The notes below the pieces were generated by a model. It had not been told where the DNA came from and searched no databases. It was given only the letters and a program-made list of their open reading frames with translations. Position numbers and translations under genes: made by a program. Positions 10,574 to 22,619 of a stretch of 64,000 nt of DNA are shown piece after piece. How positions within the stretch are numbered: position 1 is the stretch's first letter; each line of letters opens with the position of its first letter. The stretch comes from Camellia lanceoleosa (taxonomy: Eukaryota; Streptophyta; Magnoliopsida; Ericales; Theaceae): the NCBI GenBank assembly GCA_025200525.1, contig CM045762.1, forward strand, positions 85,516,117 to 85,580,116, written 5' to 3'.

Positions 10574-13080
10574 TGTCACGACCCAAACCCGGCCCTATGG
10601 GTTTAGCATCAGAATCGCCAAGAATCCGAGATTACCAAGGCCCTCTTGAAAGAATAACACGCTTAAACAGTACAGGGCTGGCGGAGCCAATACAATAAAT
10701 AACTAGTGTCCATTGAGCTGTGTAAATCTGTATGCCAAAAATATTTTTTATGCATTCATACAGTTTCAAACAGTACACTCTATACAATCATTTACAAGCG
10801 ATCGATGCGGATCAAATCCTAGACAACGATGCGATTATAACGATGAGCGGTCTATACAAATGTACAACAGTAAGGAGACAAGTGGGGGAACAAAAACACC
10901 CCAAGCCATGGCATGGCGTCTCGGAACCTCACTGTGAGGCACATTGGCTGGCTTGACAAAACTGGGGACCAATCCCACGCTCCTAGCTCCGGTCTGGTTG
11001 CTGAGAACCTACATATATGTATAAACAGTGAGCTAAAGCCCAGTGAATAACATAACGTGTAAAGAGGTTATGAATGGATGTCCCTTACAGTAATGAAATC
11101 AATTCATTATACAGTGTTTCAGTCTTTCAGTAATTCAATCAATCAGTATTTCAGTCAATCAGTCATATGTGGTACATCCATTAGCCTATAAACAGTAGGT
11201 CCAAAAGGACCGGGCCTAAACAGACCCAACAATAATGATGGCCATCAATCAGTATGGTTCCACAAGGAAACCGACAGAGCTCTGTAACAGTCAATAACAG
11301 TGGGTGCTAAGGATGCCACAATACAGTTCGAAATACAGGACATACATTCATTCAAGAAACAATATCAGTTCAATGAACAGTTCAGTTCAGTAATCAAAAT
11401 ATAACCATTTTGAACATATCTTTACACAATCTGTTACTCACAGAGATTGGGCTAATAGCAGCTAGAGCGCGTCCCCGAGAGCCAACCATAAACAGTTAAC
11501 AAATAGAACACACACTAAGTTTAACAGTTGGGAAGTACAGTAATTAAATCCCTAAATTTCCTCGGTGTGGTTCTATGTCTAAATCCTCATTAAGATGCCT
11601 TAAACTAGGCCTAAGAATGCCTAGGATGGAATGAGGATGCAAAAATACACTTGGAAGGCATTTTTCAAAAGTTGCTGAAAACAGAGGGCTCGCTCGAGCG
11701 AGCCTTCCTTCGCTCGAGCGAGGTTGCAAAATCAAAGGCTTCGCTCGAGCGAACAATCCTTCGCTCGAGCGGTCTGATGAAACAGTAAAAATACTGGATG
11801 CTCAATTTTTACGCGCGATGCTCGCTCGATTCTCGCTCGAGCGAGCTTCCAAAATCAAAGGGTTAGCTCGAGCGAGCCTTCCTTCGCTCGAGCGGTCTGA
11901 TGAAACAGTAAAAGTACTGGATGTTCGATTTTTACGCTCGAGCCACCAATCCTTCGCTCGAGCGTGGCTCAGAGGAAACGTTGGTCGCTCGGCGAGAATC
12001 GCTTCGCTCGGCGAAGAAGCCAACTGGAATTTCAGTTCCCTACCAAGCTCAAACCAAGCATTCTCAACTCAATTCCCGACCTCTTGGGCTCAAATTCTGG
12101 AGAATACATCCCAAAACAATGTATAACAAGTTTCAAAAGCCAATTTATGAATTCAAGCCCCAAAGGTGAGTCAATTAAAACCATTTTCCAAGAACAATTC
12201 AAGAACACTTTTAAAACATGCAATGCATGAGTTTCCAACCAATTTAAATCTTCAAATCTTGCTCCAAAGAGCTCCAATCTTTGAAAACCACATGAAAACA
12301 TGGTCTAAGGTAAAAATATGGACATGCATGTATAATTTTCCAAGAATTTAACTTCAAACTCACTAAATTCTACATGCATGCAACAATGGAGTTTCAATTC
12401 AACATGTATGAGCAAAATCATGCCTTAGCTCTCTAATTAAACATGGACCATGCAAAAATGAAGCTCAAAGACAGCAAGAAGAAGATGATGTCCTACCTTA
12501 ATCTTGTATTCAAGGGGTGGAAGCTAAATTTGCCAATTTCCTACAAGTTCTTCAAGTCTACAAGCCAATTCTCAAGATGAATTCAATGCTCTCTCTCTCT
12601 CTAACCCTCTTACTATGGTCGGCTGAGGTATAGGGAAATGGCTGATCAAGATGTTTATCTAAGTGTATAAGGCACAAATGATAAGCTTAAACAAAGACCC
12701 ACTCAATGGCATTTCTGTGATTAAGTCCAACTCTTCAATTAATTCATTTTAATCTAATTTAATCATTCCTAATCAATTTTCAGATAAAACTACCATAAAT
12801 CACAAATATTCTCCTGATTACAAAACACTAAACGATTCCTAAATCGGCCGCCGATAAGGCCTTCAATTAGCAATTTAAACACATAAATGCAAACAGATAA
12901 TTAATCAATTAAACAGATAGAAATGCAATATAACAGACAACTCGTTCAATTTCTGTTTCGATTTCAATCAGTCTGTCCAGTACTTTAATCAGTTCAATTA
13001 TCAGTCATTAGCGGCTCAGTTTAGCATTAATCAATATATAGTTCAGTGGTCAAACGGTAGTCAATACGAGGGTTGTTACA
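10574..13080 (-). repeat. 3' LTR of the Ty3 element (element orientation minus)
   Basis: It runs from TGTCACGACC to GGGTTGTTACA on the plus strand, 2507 bp. It holds palindrome cluster 3 and the GGTCC-aaaa-GGACC hairpin near 11200. The short frames inside it are not genes. Confidence 0.93.
11690..12022. repeat. CGCTCGAGCG palindrome cluster 3
   Basis: About ten copies or partly eroded copies (some reading GCTCGGCG) are interleaved with 'gtctgatgaaacagtaaaa' and 'tactggatg' spacers, the reverse-strand counterpart of the spacer in the family 2 clusters. Confidence 0.85.
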
Positions 13081-13094
13081 GTCTCCCCTCCTTA
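13081..13094 (-). promoter_or_regulatory. Polypurine tract of the Ty3 element
   Basis: On the minus strand the bases just before the 3' LTR read AAGGAGGGGAGAC. This is the expected position and composition of the plus-strand DNA primer. Confidence 0.8.
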
Positions 13095-13102
13095 TAAGGA
13101 GT

Positions 13103-14083
13103 TTAGTCCTCTAAACTCGAGTTACCTTCAGTCTGGAAGAAAACAGGATCCAATGGAAACAAATCAGGATATCTTCTAGCCATGTCATCTTCCCTTTCCC
13201 AAGTGGCATACACACCACCATGGTTCTGCCAATCAACTTTCACTAGCGGAATCTCTTTGTTTCTCAGTTTCTTGATCCGTCTGTTCACAATCTGTATAGG
13301 CCGTTCCTCGTAAGTGTAGTCATCACTAAGCACTATCCGAGTAGGCTCAATCACATGAAACGGATCTCGAAGATAGTCTCTCAACATCGAAATGTGGAAG
13401 ACGTTATGCATATGCTCCATTTCAGGAGGAAGTGCAACTTGATACGCCACCGGATTGATTTTCTCAATAATCTGATACGGTCCGACATATCTCGGTGCTA
13501 ACTTGCCTTTGACTCCAAAACGAGTCTGGCCTTTCATTGGTGTCACTTTCACAAACACGTGATCACCCACTTCATATTCTCTATCCCGTCTTCTGACATC
13601 TGCATAACTTTTCTGTCTACTCTGTGCAGTTTTCAGTCTCTGCTGTATCAGTTTTATCTTTTCAGTCGTTTCATACACAATCTCGGGCCCAAGCAACGGC
13701 CCATCTCCAACTTCTGCCCAGCAGATTGGAGATCTACACTTTCTGCCGTACAATGCCTCGAAAGGCGCCATTCCAATACTCGAATGGTAGCTGTTGTTGT
13801 TGTAATTCACCAACGACAAATGACTTTCCCAATTTCCACGAAAATCAAGGACGCGCATTCTCGGTAGATCCTCTAGAGTCTGGATGGTCCTTTCATTGGT
13901 CATGCGAGGATGATAGGCACTACTCAACCTCAATTCAAGACCAATGCAATCTGTAGGCTCTGCGACCTCGATGTAAACTTGAATCCTCGTCGAAACAATA
14001 GAATCTGAGCACTCCATGCAATCGCACAATTTCGTCAATATAGATAACAGCCAATTTATCTGCATTATAAATTGTCTTGACAT
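13103..14083 (-). pseudogene. Ty3 integrase, C-terminal half with chromodomain-like tail (broken)
   Basis: This frame holds the end of the integrase catalytic core, the GPY/F-type region and a C-terminal tail. Visible marks are ERTIQTLEDL with the third acidic residue (about residue 64), FEALYGRKCRSPICWAEVGD (about 107-126), GKLAPRYVGPYQIIEKI (about 192-208) and a tail IPLVKVDWQNHGGVYATWE typical of Tekay/Del chromoviruses. About the first 50 residues are out of frame. The segment carrying the second catalytic Asp (about 13970-14000) is frameshifted relative to the upstream piece, and the normal HPQTDGQSER motif is altered to HPRMTNER. The protein would insert element cDNA into the genome; as read it cannot. 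Confidence 0.9.
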
Positions 14084-14747
14084 GTAGGAAGTGTGCAGAT
14101 TTAGTCAATCTATCAACAATAACCCAAATAGAGTCCATACCTTTCCTGGAGCGAGGTAATCCAACGATAAAATCCATCGTGATATGCTCCCATTTCCACT
14201 CTGGTATGGGTAAGGGTTGCAATAATCCGGCAGGTCGTTGATGTTCAACTTTGACTTGTTGACAATGAAGGCATTTGGACACAAAGTCGGCAATTTCCTT
14301 CTTCATTCCTGGCCACCAGAAATTCTGTTTCAAATCTTGGTACATTTTCGTATTCCCTGGGTGAATCGAAAACTTCGAACTGTGGCTTTCTTGCAGAACT
14401 CTTCTTTTCAATTCAGTGTCATTCGGTACACACAGTCTATCTTGAAATTTCAAAACATTGTTGTCAAATTTGAATCCCGGTCTCGGTTTCGAATCTCTTT
14501 CTTCAATAATCTTTTTCAAGTAATCATCCAGTTGTTGTTTCTCCTTAATTTCCTCAATCAATGCTGGTTGGGCAGTAATGGCAGCTATTGTTCCACCTTG
14601 TTCTTTCAAAACAATTTCAATTTCAGACTTTTCCAGATCAAGAAGCAACTCTTTCTGTCCAGTCAGCAAACAGGCTAAGTTGGCAATCGATTTTCGGCTC
14701 AAGGCATCGGCAACGGTGTTGGCTTTTCCCGGATGGTACAAAATCAT
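13935..14747 (-). pseudogene. RNase H end and integrase zinc-binding domain/core start (broken)
   Basis: The first 20 residues (HPGKANTVADALSRKS) are the conserved RNase H end. An HHCC zinc-binding domain follows with H122, H129, C159 and C162 in this frame, then the integrase core start EWKWEHITMDFIVGLPRSRK with the first catalytic Asp near residue 192. The frame is lost after VRLHGV, where the expected VSDRD motif reads in another frame. The DNA there has CG where the family normally has CAG twice. It joins the RNase H piece upstream through about 200 bp of frameshifted sequence (14748-14944). Confidence 0.9.
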
Positions 14748-14944
14748 GGGTCATAATCTTTGATCGATTCAAGCCATCTCCATTGTCTCATATTCAGATT
14801 CTTTCGTGTGAAGAAGTACTTCAGGCTCTTGTGGTCGATATATACTTCACAGTTGCTCCATACAAATAGTGACGCCTTGATTTTCGATTGCAAACACTCT
14901 GACAAGTTCTAAGTCATGGGTCGGGTAGTTCTTTTCATGTGGTC

Positions 14945-15700
14945 TCAAGCGTCAGAAGCATAAGCAATAACTCTCCCATTCTGCATTAAAACACATCCCA
15001 AACCCTTATGAGAAGCATCACTAAATACAGTATAACCATCCGTACCTGAAGGTAGAGTCAGAATCGGTGCAGTCACAAGTCTAGTTTTCAACTCCTGAAA
15101 TGCTGATTCCCTTTGGTCAGTCCAGTCAAATGATATCCCTTTCTGTGTCAACTGAGTCAATGGTAAGGCAATTTTGGAGAAGTCTTTGACAAATCTTCTA
15201 TAATATCCAGCCAATCCCAAAAAGCTTCGGACTTCAGTCACATTTGTTGGTCTAGGCCAGTTCACTACAGCTTTAATTTTCTGCGGATCAACAGAAATTC
15301 CGTCTTTGCTAATAACATGTCCCAAAAACATAACACGGTCAAGCCATAATTCACATTTAGACAGTTTAGCATACAGTTTCTGTTCTCTTAAGGTTTGCAG
15401 GGCAAGTCTCAGATGATGTTCGTGTTCTTCTACAGTCTTAGAATAAATCAGGATGTCATCAATAAATACCACAATGAAATCATCAAGGTATGGTTTAAAA
15501 ATTCTGTTCATGAGGTCCATAAATGCAGCAGGGGCATTCGTAACTCCGAACGGCATAACTAAAAATTCATAATGGCCATACCTCGTTCTAAAAGCAATTT
15601 TATCAATGTCTTCCGGTTTGACTTTCAGTTGATGGTACCCCGATCTAAGATCAATTTTGGAGAACACTTGTGCACCAGAATCGATCAAATAAGTCATCAA
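14945..15700 (-). pseudogene. Ty3 reverse transcriptase palm and RNase H start (broken at both ends)
   Basis: Reverse transcriptase copies element RNA into cDNA. The frame shows [15 protein letters not shown] (catalytic Asp about residue 17), [20 protein letters not shown], and the active-site pair in [10 protein letters not shown] (D81, D82). The thumb follows with [19 protein letters not shown], and the RNase H start [18 protein letters not shown] lies near residue 223. All three RT aspartates are intact. The N-terminal fingers are frameshifted between 15701 and 15876, and RNase H is lost after 14945, so the polyprotein is discontinuous. Confidence 0.92.
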
Positions 15701-16059
15701 TCTGTAAGGATATTTATTCTTCTGATTACCTTGTTCGATTCGCGATAGTCAATACGATCTCGATGAGCCATCTTTCTTTTTACAAACAAAACAGTGCACC
15801 CCATCTTGAAGTCGATAAATTTCTGTCTAGCGCTTCTGCAATTGTACCTTCAATTCTTTCATTTCGATTGGAGCCATTACATGAGAGCTTTAGATATCGG
15901 CTGTGTACCCGGAACTACATCCACAATAAACTCGATGTCCCTGTCAATCAAATCCCCTGGCAAATCGTCTGGAAACACATCTGGGAATTCTCTGACTATC
16001 GGAATACAATTTACGTCAGTCTTAACATTATCATTAGCGGTCTGATCAATACAGAACAC
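15701..16059 (-). pseudogene. Reverse transcriptase N-terminal segment, frameshifted
   Basis: On the minus strand, 15877-16059 encodes VREFPDVFPDDLPG and VVPGTQPIS, the conserved lead-in to Ty3 RT. Fragments of the fingers region, including a KKKDG motif, follow in more than one frame between 15701 and 15876. About 24 nt seem to be missing around the expected '[10 protein letters not shown]' position. Confidence 0.8.
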
Positions 16060-16334
16060 AGATATCCTTTACACCCCTTTCTAATCAATTTGACAGCCTT
16101 TACAGAAGAAATCAAATATGGAGGAGGTACTACTCCACTCCCATTAAACACAAATTCAGGCAGACCCGGTGGACGGAAAACTACTTGTTTTGTTACACAG
16201 TCTATAGTGGCATGATATTTTTGTAGCCAATCCATTCCCAATATTACATCAAAATGGTCTATGTTCAATGGTAGTAAATCAATAAACAGATGCATATCCC
16301 CAACAATAATCTCTGGCGGGATACATATATGCAC
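16011..16334 (-). pseudogene. Retropepsin-type protease, C-terminal part
   Basis: The segment FDVILGMDWLQKYHATIDC is the conserved second half of plant Ty3 aspartic protease. It overlaps the gag-protease frame in another reading frame, so a frameshift lies near 16280-16334. The C-terminus runs out of frame toward RT. Confidence 0.85.
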
Positions 16335-17043
16335 ATGTCATGGATCCCCCAACAGGTGATGATACAGCTAGCAGATAGTTCATGGGTTCTAAGGGTCTAT
16401 TCAATTTACGCGAAAAAGCATGCGACACATAAGAATGTGTAGACCCCGAATCAATCAATACATAAGCATTTTGAGCACAAATAGAGAGGATACCTGACAC
16501 AACGGTCTCGGTGTTTTGCACGTCTCCCGGTACTAGGGCAAACACTCGGCCCTGCCTCACAGGCTCTTTCCCGGTAGCTTTGGGGTTCGGTTTTGGTGCT
16601 ACGTTTGATGCTGCTGCGCTCGGTGCAGCTTTACTACTAACTGGTGGAGCAGAAGGGCAGTCTTTAATTCTGTGGCCCACCTTGCCACACCTGAAACAAG
16701 CTCCAGAAATCTGGTAGCAAACCCCTTTGTGCTTGTTGCCACACACGGAGCAGGGTGGAGTAAATCCACTCCCTTGGCTGGGGCTAGTGGTCGACCCCGT
16801 ATTCTGTTTCTTGGTTGCCGGATTATGCTTGCCTTTCTTAAACTTAAAACCCTGCCTTTTCCCTTGCCACTCACTTGTCGGTGTTTCAGATTGTTTCACT
16901 GCCGCAATATTTATCTCGGCCATCAATGCTCGGTCGAGAACACCCACAAAAGTTGGCATTTTCAAAACACTAATTCTGTCCTGTATATTAGCAATAAGGC
17001 CTCCTTCAAACCTTCTGGCCTTCTTATATTCGGTATCCACCAT
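16279..17043 (-). pseudogene. Gag C-terminus with zinc knuckle fused to protease N-terminus
   Basis: The frame starts with VDTEYKKARRFEGGL, the end of the retrotransposon gag domain. A CCHC zinc knuckle CFRCGKVGHRIKDC (C116, C119, H124, C129) follows, for nucleic-acid packaging. Near residues 196-200 is the protease catalytic LIDSGSTHS (D-S-G, Asp about 198). The Gag-Pol arrangement in one frame is normal for chromoviruses. Upstream gag is broken by a stop and a deletion; downstream the frame is lost within protease. Confidence 0.9.
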
Positions 17044-17430
17044 ATGAGGTGCATACCTAGCAAATTCGGTGAATTTCTTCTCATATTAAACCTTGAGACA
17101 TTTTGCCTGTCTCGATTGTTCAAACTCGATCACTTTTCTCTCGATGCCTTTGGGAAAATACTTTTCAAAGAAGGACTCCTTGAAGAGTCCAAGTCACAAT
17201 AGTATTCGCCTCACGGTCAACATCCACCACCTTCTTGCTTCTTCGAAGGGTGAAGGTTGCTAATGATACTTTGTTGGCTTGAGCACGGAAACATCTCAAA
17301 CAACTTTTCAGTCTCAAGAACCCAAGCTTCAGCCTTTAACGGTTCTAAGCCTCCCTGAAAGGACGACGGTTTCATTTTGCTGAATTTCTGAGTCAGTGCA
17401 ATAATGTCCACCTCATTAGCATTCACATTT
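17044..17430 (-). pseudogene. Gag N-terminal region, internally deleted
   Basis: The frame at 17217-17426 reads FQGGLEPLKAEAWVLETEKL, the typical start of Ty3 gag. Sequence from about 17100 to 17200, read on the minus strand, holds the FEKYFP-type and KVIEFEQSRQ-like part of gag but with a stop. Compared with the family's usual capsid region, about 50 residues between these parts are missing. Confidence 0.75.
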
Positions 17431-17762
17431 TGTACATTACTCCGGTTGCATCGGAGGAGGAGAGGTGACGTTGGTTCGGTTGTTGTTCGAGTCCCTCAAT
17501 TATCAGTCCCATCATTTGTTCAAGTCTGGCCATTCTGGCCTCAGAGGATGATGCTTCAGTTTCATTTGCATTATCCATTTCACTATAGCAGTTATAACAG
17601 TTATCATTATAAGCAGTTGTACAATTAAACAGTTTAACTTTTTAACATATAATCAGTCAGTCATAAGCACACACTTTTCAAATTCATGAGATGCCCTAAT
17701 TGCTTTTCTAGGACACCCTATAGCTCATTTGGACACGTGTGTGCGGTATAACTAAATGGTTA

Positions 17763-17780
17763 AGTATCGCTCGATACCAC
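17763..17780 (-). promoter_or_regulatory. tRNA primer-binding site, one base short
   Basis: On the minus strand, three bases inside the 5' LTR, the sequence reads TGGTATCGAGCG. The usual initiator-methionine tRNA site is TGGTATCAGAGC, so one A of CAG appears lost. The same CAG-to-CG change recurs elsewhere in this element. Confidence 0.75.
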
Positions 17781-17782
17781 TC

Positions 17783-20279
17783 TGTCACGACCCAAACCCG
17801 CCCTATGGGTTTAGCAATGGAATCGCCAAGAATCCGAGATTACCAAGGCCTCTTGAGCGAGAATACGCTTAAACAGAGTACAGGGCCTGGCGGAAGCCAA
17901 TACAGTAAATAACTAGTGTCCATTGAGCTGTGTAAATCTGTATGCCAAAAATATTTTTTATGCATTCATACAGTTTCAAACAGTACACTCTATACAATCA
18001 TTTACAAACAGTCAGTACGGGGATCAAATCCCTAGACAACAGTACAGTGTAACAGTAGACGGTCTATACAAATGTACAACAGTAAGGAGACAAGTGGGGG
18101 AACAAAAACACCCCAAGCCATGGCATGGCGTCTCGGAACCTCACTGTGAGGCACATTGGCTGGCTTGACAAAACTGGGGACCAAACCCACGCTCCTAGCT
18201 CCGGTCTGGTTGCTGAGAACCTACATATATATATAAACAGTGAGCTAAAGCCCAGTGAATAACATAACGTGTAAAGAGGTTATGAATGAATGTCCTTACA
18301 GTAATGAAATCAATTCATTATGTAGTGTTTCAGTCTTTCAGTAATTCAATCAATCAGTATTTCAGTCAATCAGTCATATGTGGTACATCCATTAGCCTAT
18401 AAACAGTAGGTCCAAAAGGACCGGGCCTAAACAGACCCAATAATAATGATGGCCATCAATCAGTATGGTTCCACAAGGAAACCGACAGAGCTCTGTAACA
18501 GTCAATAACAGTGGGTGCTAAGGATGCCACAATACTGATTAATCTGGGACATACATTCATTCAAGAAACAATATCGATTCAATGAACAGTTCGATTCGAG
18601 AATCAAAATATAACCATTTTGAACATATCTTTACACAATCTGTTACTCACGAGATTGGGCTAATAGCGACTAAATGGCGTCCCGAGAAACCAACCATAAG
18701 CAGTTAACAAATAGAACACACACTAAGTTTACGGTTGGGAATGCAGAATTAAATCCCTAAATTTCCTCGGTGTGGTTCTATGTCTAAATCCTCATTAAGA
18801 TGCCTTAAACTAGGCCTAAGAATGCCTAGGATGGGATGAGGATGCAAAAATACAGTTGGAAGGCATTTTTCAAAAGTTGCTGAAAACAGGGGTCTTGCTC
18901 GGGCCGGCCCTCCTTCCCTCCGGCGGGGGTGGAAAAACAAAGGCTTCGCTCGAGCGGACAAACCTTCGCCGGCGGTGCGATGAAACAAAGAAAATCTTGG
19001 ATGCTCAATTTTACGCGCGATGCTCGCCGATTCTCGCCGGCGAGCTTCCAAAATCAAAGGTTAGCTCGGCGAGCCTTCCTTCGCCGAGCGGTCGATGAAA
19101 GCGAGAAAAATCTTGGATGCCCGATTTTTACGCCCGACCCACCAATCCTTCGCTCGAGCGTGGCTCAGAGGAAACGTTGGTCGCTCGAGCGAGGAATCCT
19201 TCGCTCGAGCGAAGAAGCCAAATCTGGAATTTCCAGATTTGCCTTCCAAGCTCAAACCAAGCATTCTCAACTCAATTCCCGACCTCTTGGGCTCAAATTC
19301 TGGAGAATACATCCCAAAACAATGTATAACAAGTTTCAAAAGCCAATTTATGAATTCAAGCCCCAAAGGTGAGTCAATTAAAACCATTTTCCAAGAACAA
19401 TTCAAGAACACTTTTAAAACATGCAATGCATGAGTTTCCAACCAATTTAAATCTTCAAATCTTGCTCCAAAGAGCTCCAATCTTTGAAAACCACATGAAA
19501 ACATGGTCTAAGGTAAAAATATGGACATGCATGTATAATTTTCCAAGAATTTAACTTCAAACTCACTAAATTCTACATGCATGCAACAATGGAGTTTCAA
19601 TTCAACATGTATGAGCAAAATCATGCCTTAGCTCTCTAATTAAACATGGACCATGCAAAAATGAAGCTCAAAGACAGCAAGAAGAAGATGATGTCCTACC
19701 TTAATCTTGTATTCAAGGGGTGGAAGCTAAATTTGCCAATTTCCTACAAGTTCTTCAAGTCTACAAGCCAATTCTCAAGATGAATTCAATGCTCTCTCTC
19801 TCTCTAACCCTCTTACTATGGTCGGCTGAGGTATAGGGAAATGGCTGATCAAGATGTTTATCTAAGTGTATAAGGCACAAATGATAAGCTTAAACAAAGA
19901 CCCACTCAATGGCATTTCTGTGATTAAGTCCAACTCTTCAATTAATTCATTTTAATCTAATTTAATCATTCCTAATCAATTTTCAGATAAAACTACCATA
20001 AATCACAAATATTCTCCTGATTACAAAACACTAAACGATTCCTAAATCGGCCGCCGATAAGGCCTTCAATTAGCAATTTAAACACATAAATGCAAACAGA
20101 TAATTAATCAATTAAACAGATAGAAATGCAATATAACAGACAACTCGTTCAATTTCTGTTTCGATTTCAATCGATCATCGATTTTAATCAGTTCAATTAT
20201 CAGTCATTAGCGGCTCAGTTTAGCATTAATCAATATATAGTTCAGTGGTCAAACGGTAGTCAATACGAGGGTTGTTACA
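17783..20279 (-). repeat. 5' LTR of the Ty3 element (element orientation minus)
   Basis: It runs from TGTCACGACC to GGGTTGTTACA on the plus strand, 2497 bp, and is nearly identical to the copy at 10574-13080 outside the palindrome array and scattered CAG-type sites. Palindrome cluster 4 (18896-19220) is heavily eroded, with many units reading GCCGGCG or GCCGAGC in place of GCTCGAGC. Confidence 0.93.
18896..19220. repeat. CGCTCGAGCG palindrome cluster 4 (eroded)
   Basis: The positions match cluster 3 of the partner LTR. About half of the units have lost TC or GA from CTCGAG, leaving CCGGCG or CCGAGC. Confidence 0.85.
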
Positions 20280-20710
20280 TCTCCCAAGTTTACAAAGGCC
20301 TAGGCAAGGTGCTTATGCCATTCATTGGACTATTTGGTGACTGTTTCATAATTTTTTCCTTGAACAACCCATTTTTAGTTAAGTTTTCACATTTTCTGCT
20401 CTAATTCTCTAAGCATATGTCCTATCAACATACCATTAGCTCTCCCATGTCGTTCCTTCAACTATTTGGTGGCTATTTTATAATTCCTGCCCCCCTCCCC
20501 AAATCATTCGTTGTCAAGTACTTTTTCACATATTTTTTTATAAACTGAAATTTCTAAGATATATATATATATATACGTACCAAATAGACGGTCCACCACG
20601 ACGATGTTTTAAGTACTGTAATTTCAAATGTACTGTCTAATCATCTTGCTATAATTTCTACTTGATTAATTGTAGAAATCTTGTATGATACATTTCTGTT
20701 ATTTCATTAG

Positions 20711-20845
<135 letters not shown>

Positions 20846-21908
20846 TAATGATTGACAGTTCTTGTTTTAGATTATTCAGAATGCAGTTAGCATTCTGTAG
20901 TTAGTCATTTGGTTTATATATCTATATATACCTAGGACATATTGTAGATAGAATAAATTTACGGTTTACACTTATACAAGATGCATGTGAGAAGTAACAT
21001 TCACTATGCAGTTCAACTCCATTGATGTGGTCTAGTTGTGATGCATGAATATGAAAAAAGATGAAATTTTGGCATTTATGTAGGCCTCAAAAAAGCAACT
21101 TCAATAGGGTTCCATCATTGTTTCATGGAGGTAGCTGAGAATGGAACATGCATGACTAATAACTTAATCCATTTTCTGCATCAGATTTGTCTCTTTGGAA
21201 ATAGGTTCATGGTAACATGGTCTTTAGGTATTGCTTATGTTAGTTATTGTAAACCTTGGCTCTTTTTTTTTAAATTGTTGTACTTTTTGTACTTGTAAGT
21301 AAAATGTTTTTCTAGAATATTTGGCAGGTGAAAAAAGTGGCTAAGAATTGACCATATCAGTTTGGTTTTGGGTTAAAAAAACAGAGAAAAAAATAGAAAA
21401 AGCCTTTTGTTATTGTAGTTCATCACAAAGACGTTATGAAGTTATTATTCTAGTTGGATATAATGTTATGTGGTTTCTCACAACAAATAAAGAATTGCAA
21501 AACATATTAATTGTGCTGTATTTTATCACTTAATTATTTACAAAAGGTGGGTCAGAATTAAATTTATGTTTAGTTATTAATTAAGTGTACAAAGTCATAT
21601 GCTAGTCCAGCACTACTAAATTGCAGTACAGGATTGATATAGGCTACATTTAGAGTGCATCATAAGAGCATGGTACTAATAAAATCTATGTTGATGCTTT
21701 GGGTCTTATCCATTTCTAAAAAAAAAAACACTAGAAAGTTTAGAGATAAGTTGGATGATCAATTCATAACATTTCACATACAACTACAAAGGTAATTATC
21801 GTCAAAGACAATTCACAAAGTTCAACAGTATGTTTCCTTCATATAAACCAAAACAGTAGACTAACCATAATACAATTCTCTAACAAGAAAGCCCAATTGA
21901 AGGGGTTT

Positions 21909-21960
21909 CCCCCCCCCCTCCCCCTCCCCCTCCCCCTCCCAAAAAAAAATAAAAAAAAAT
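21909..21960. repeat. C-rich and A-rich low-complexity tract
   Basis: A run of ten C is followed by repeated CCCCCT units and then A-rich sequence. Likely slippage-prone; length may be unreliable. Confidence 0.8.
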
Positions 21961-22176
21961 AAATAAAAGGGAATTAAAAAGGCAATCCCAGTTATGGGAG
22001 CAAACTGTGGAGTGCGGTAGATCAATCAAGCATGTATGAATGCTAATTGCACTTATTTTTGGAGTGATTTCAAAGCATCAATGAACAAGACTTGGGAAAT
22101 ATCTCAAAATTGAAAGAAATAACTAGTAAACTCTATTGCAAAACCCATAGCTATTTTTGGTCTGTATTCTCGTAAT

Positions 22177-22604
22177 TGTTAGCTCCATCCACTACCCACA
22201 TGGTAAAGAGCCCACCATCCACATGGTATGGGTGGCACCATGTGGTAAAGGAAGCTGGTGGGGCAATACCAACTCACCAAAGGTAGATGGTGAGGGTGGC
22301 ACAACCAAGCCCACTCATGGCTGTCACTTCACCTACTCCTCTTCTCTTGGTTATAAATTGAGATGAGTGAGGAGGGGTTGAATAGAGATATATGGGAGTG
22401 ACACACTGAGCTGAGAATACACAGAGGAGAATATAATCTATGAGTGAGAGTTCTATAGAGAGTTGTGAGGTGTGAGTTCTGTAATCTCCCTCCGGAATAA
22501 TTCTATAGTGGATATCTCTCAGTGGACGTAGGCAATTGCCGAAACACGTAAATATTCTTGTGTTATTGTGTGGAATTGATTTCTGGTGTCCCATAGTCCT
22601 AACA
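22177..22604 (+). repeat. 5' LTR of the copia element
   Basis: It is 428 bp with TG...CA ends. A TATA-like GGTTATAAATTGAG near 22348-22361 is the probable promoter of the element transcript. Confidence 0.92.
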
Positions 22605-22605
22605 A

Positions 22606-22619
22606 GTGGTATCAAAGCC
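22606..22619 (+). promoter_or_regulatory. Primer-binding site of the copia element
   Basis: TGGTATCAAAGCC begins two bases inside the 5' LTR. It matches the initiator-methionine tRNA site (TGGTATCAGAGCC) with one substitution. Confidence 0.85.

Larger units (their letters stand above)
10574..20279 (-). mobile_element. Ty3 chromovirus (Tekay/Del-like), family 1, full length but degenerate, TSD TCTCC
   Basis: Two LTRs of about 2.5 kb enclose a 4.7-kb internal region with gag, protease, RT, RNase H and integrase on the minus strand. Perfect 5-bp target duplications TCTCC occur at 10569-10573 and 20280-20284. The integrase ends with a plant chromovirus chromodomain-like tail. The internal region is broken by several frameshifts and deletions, so it would need proteins supplied by another copy. 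Large LTR tracts (for example 12040-12950 against 19247-20160) look identical by eye, suggesting a recent insertion. It lies inside the CACTA element. Confidence 0.92.

Noticed and set aside
11802..12301. Overlapping open frames on both strands at 11800-12300 and 18749-19504
   Set aside because: They repeat in both LTRs of the Ty3 element and are made by the palindrome array; not genes.
14238..14678. Plus-strand open frames opposite the Ty3 polyprotein (also 13559-13956, 16511-17202)
   Set aside because: They are antisense shadows of integrase, RNase H and gag with no domains of their own.
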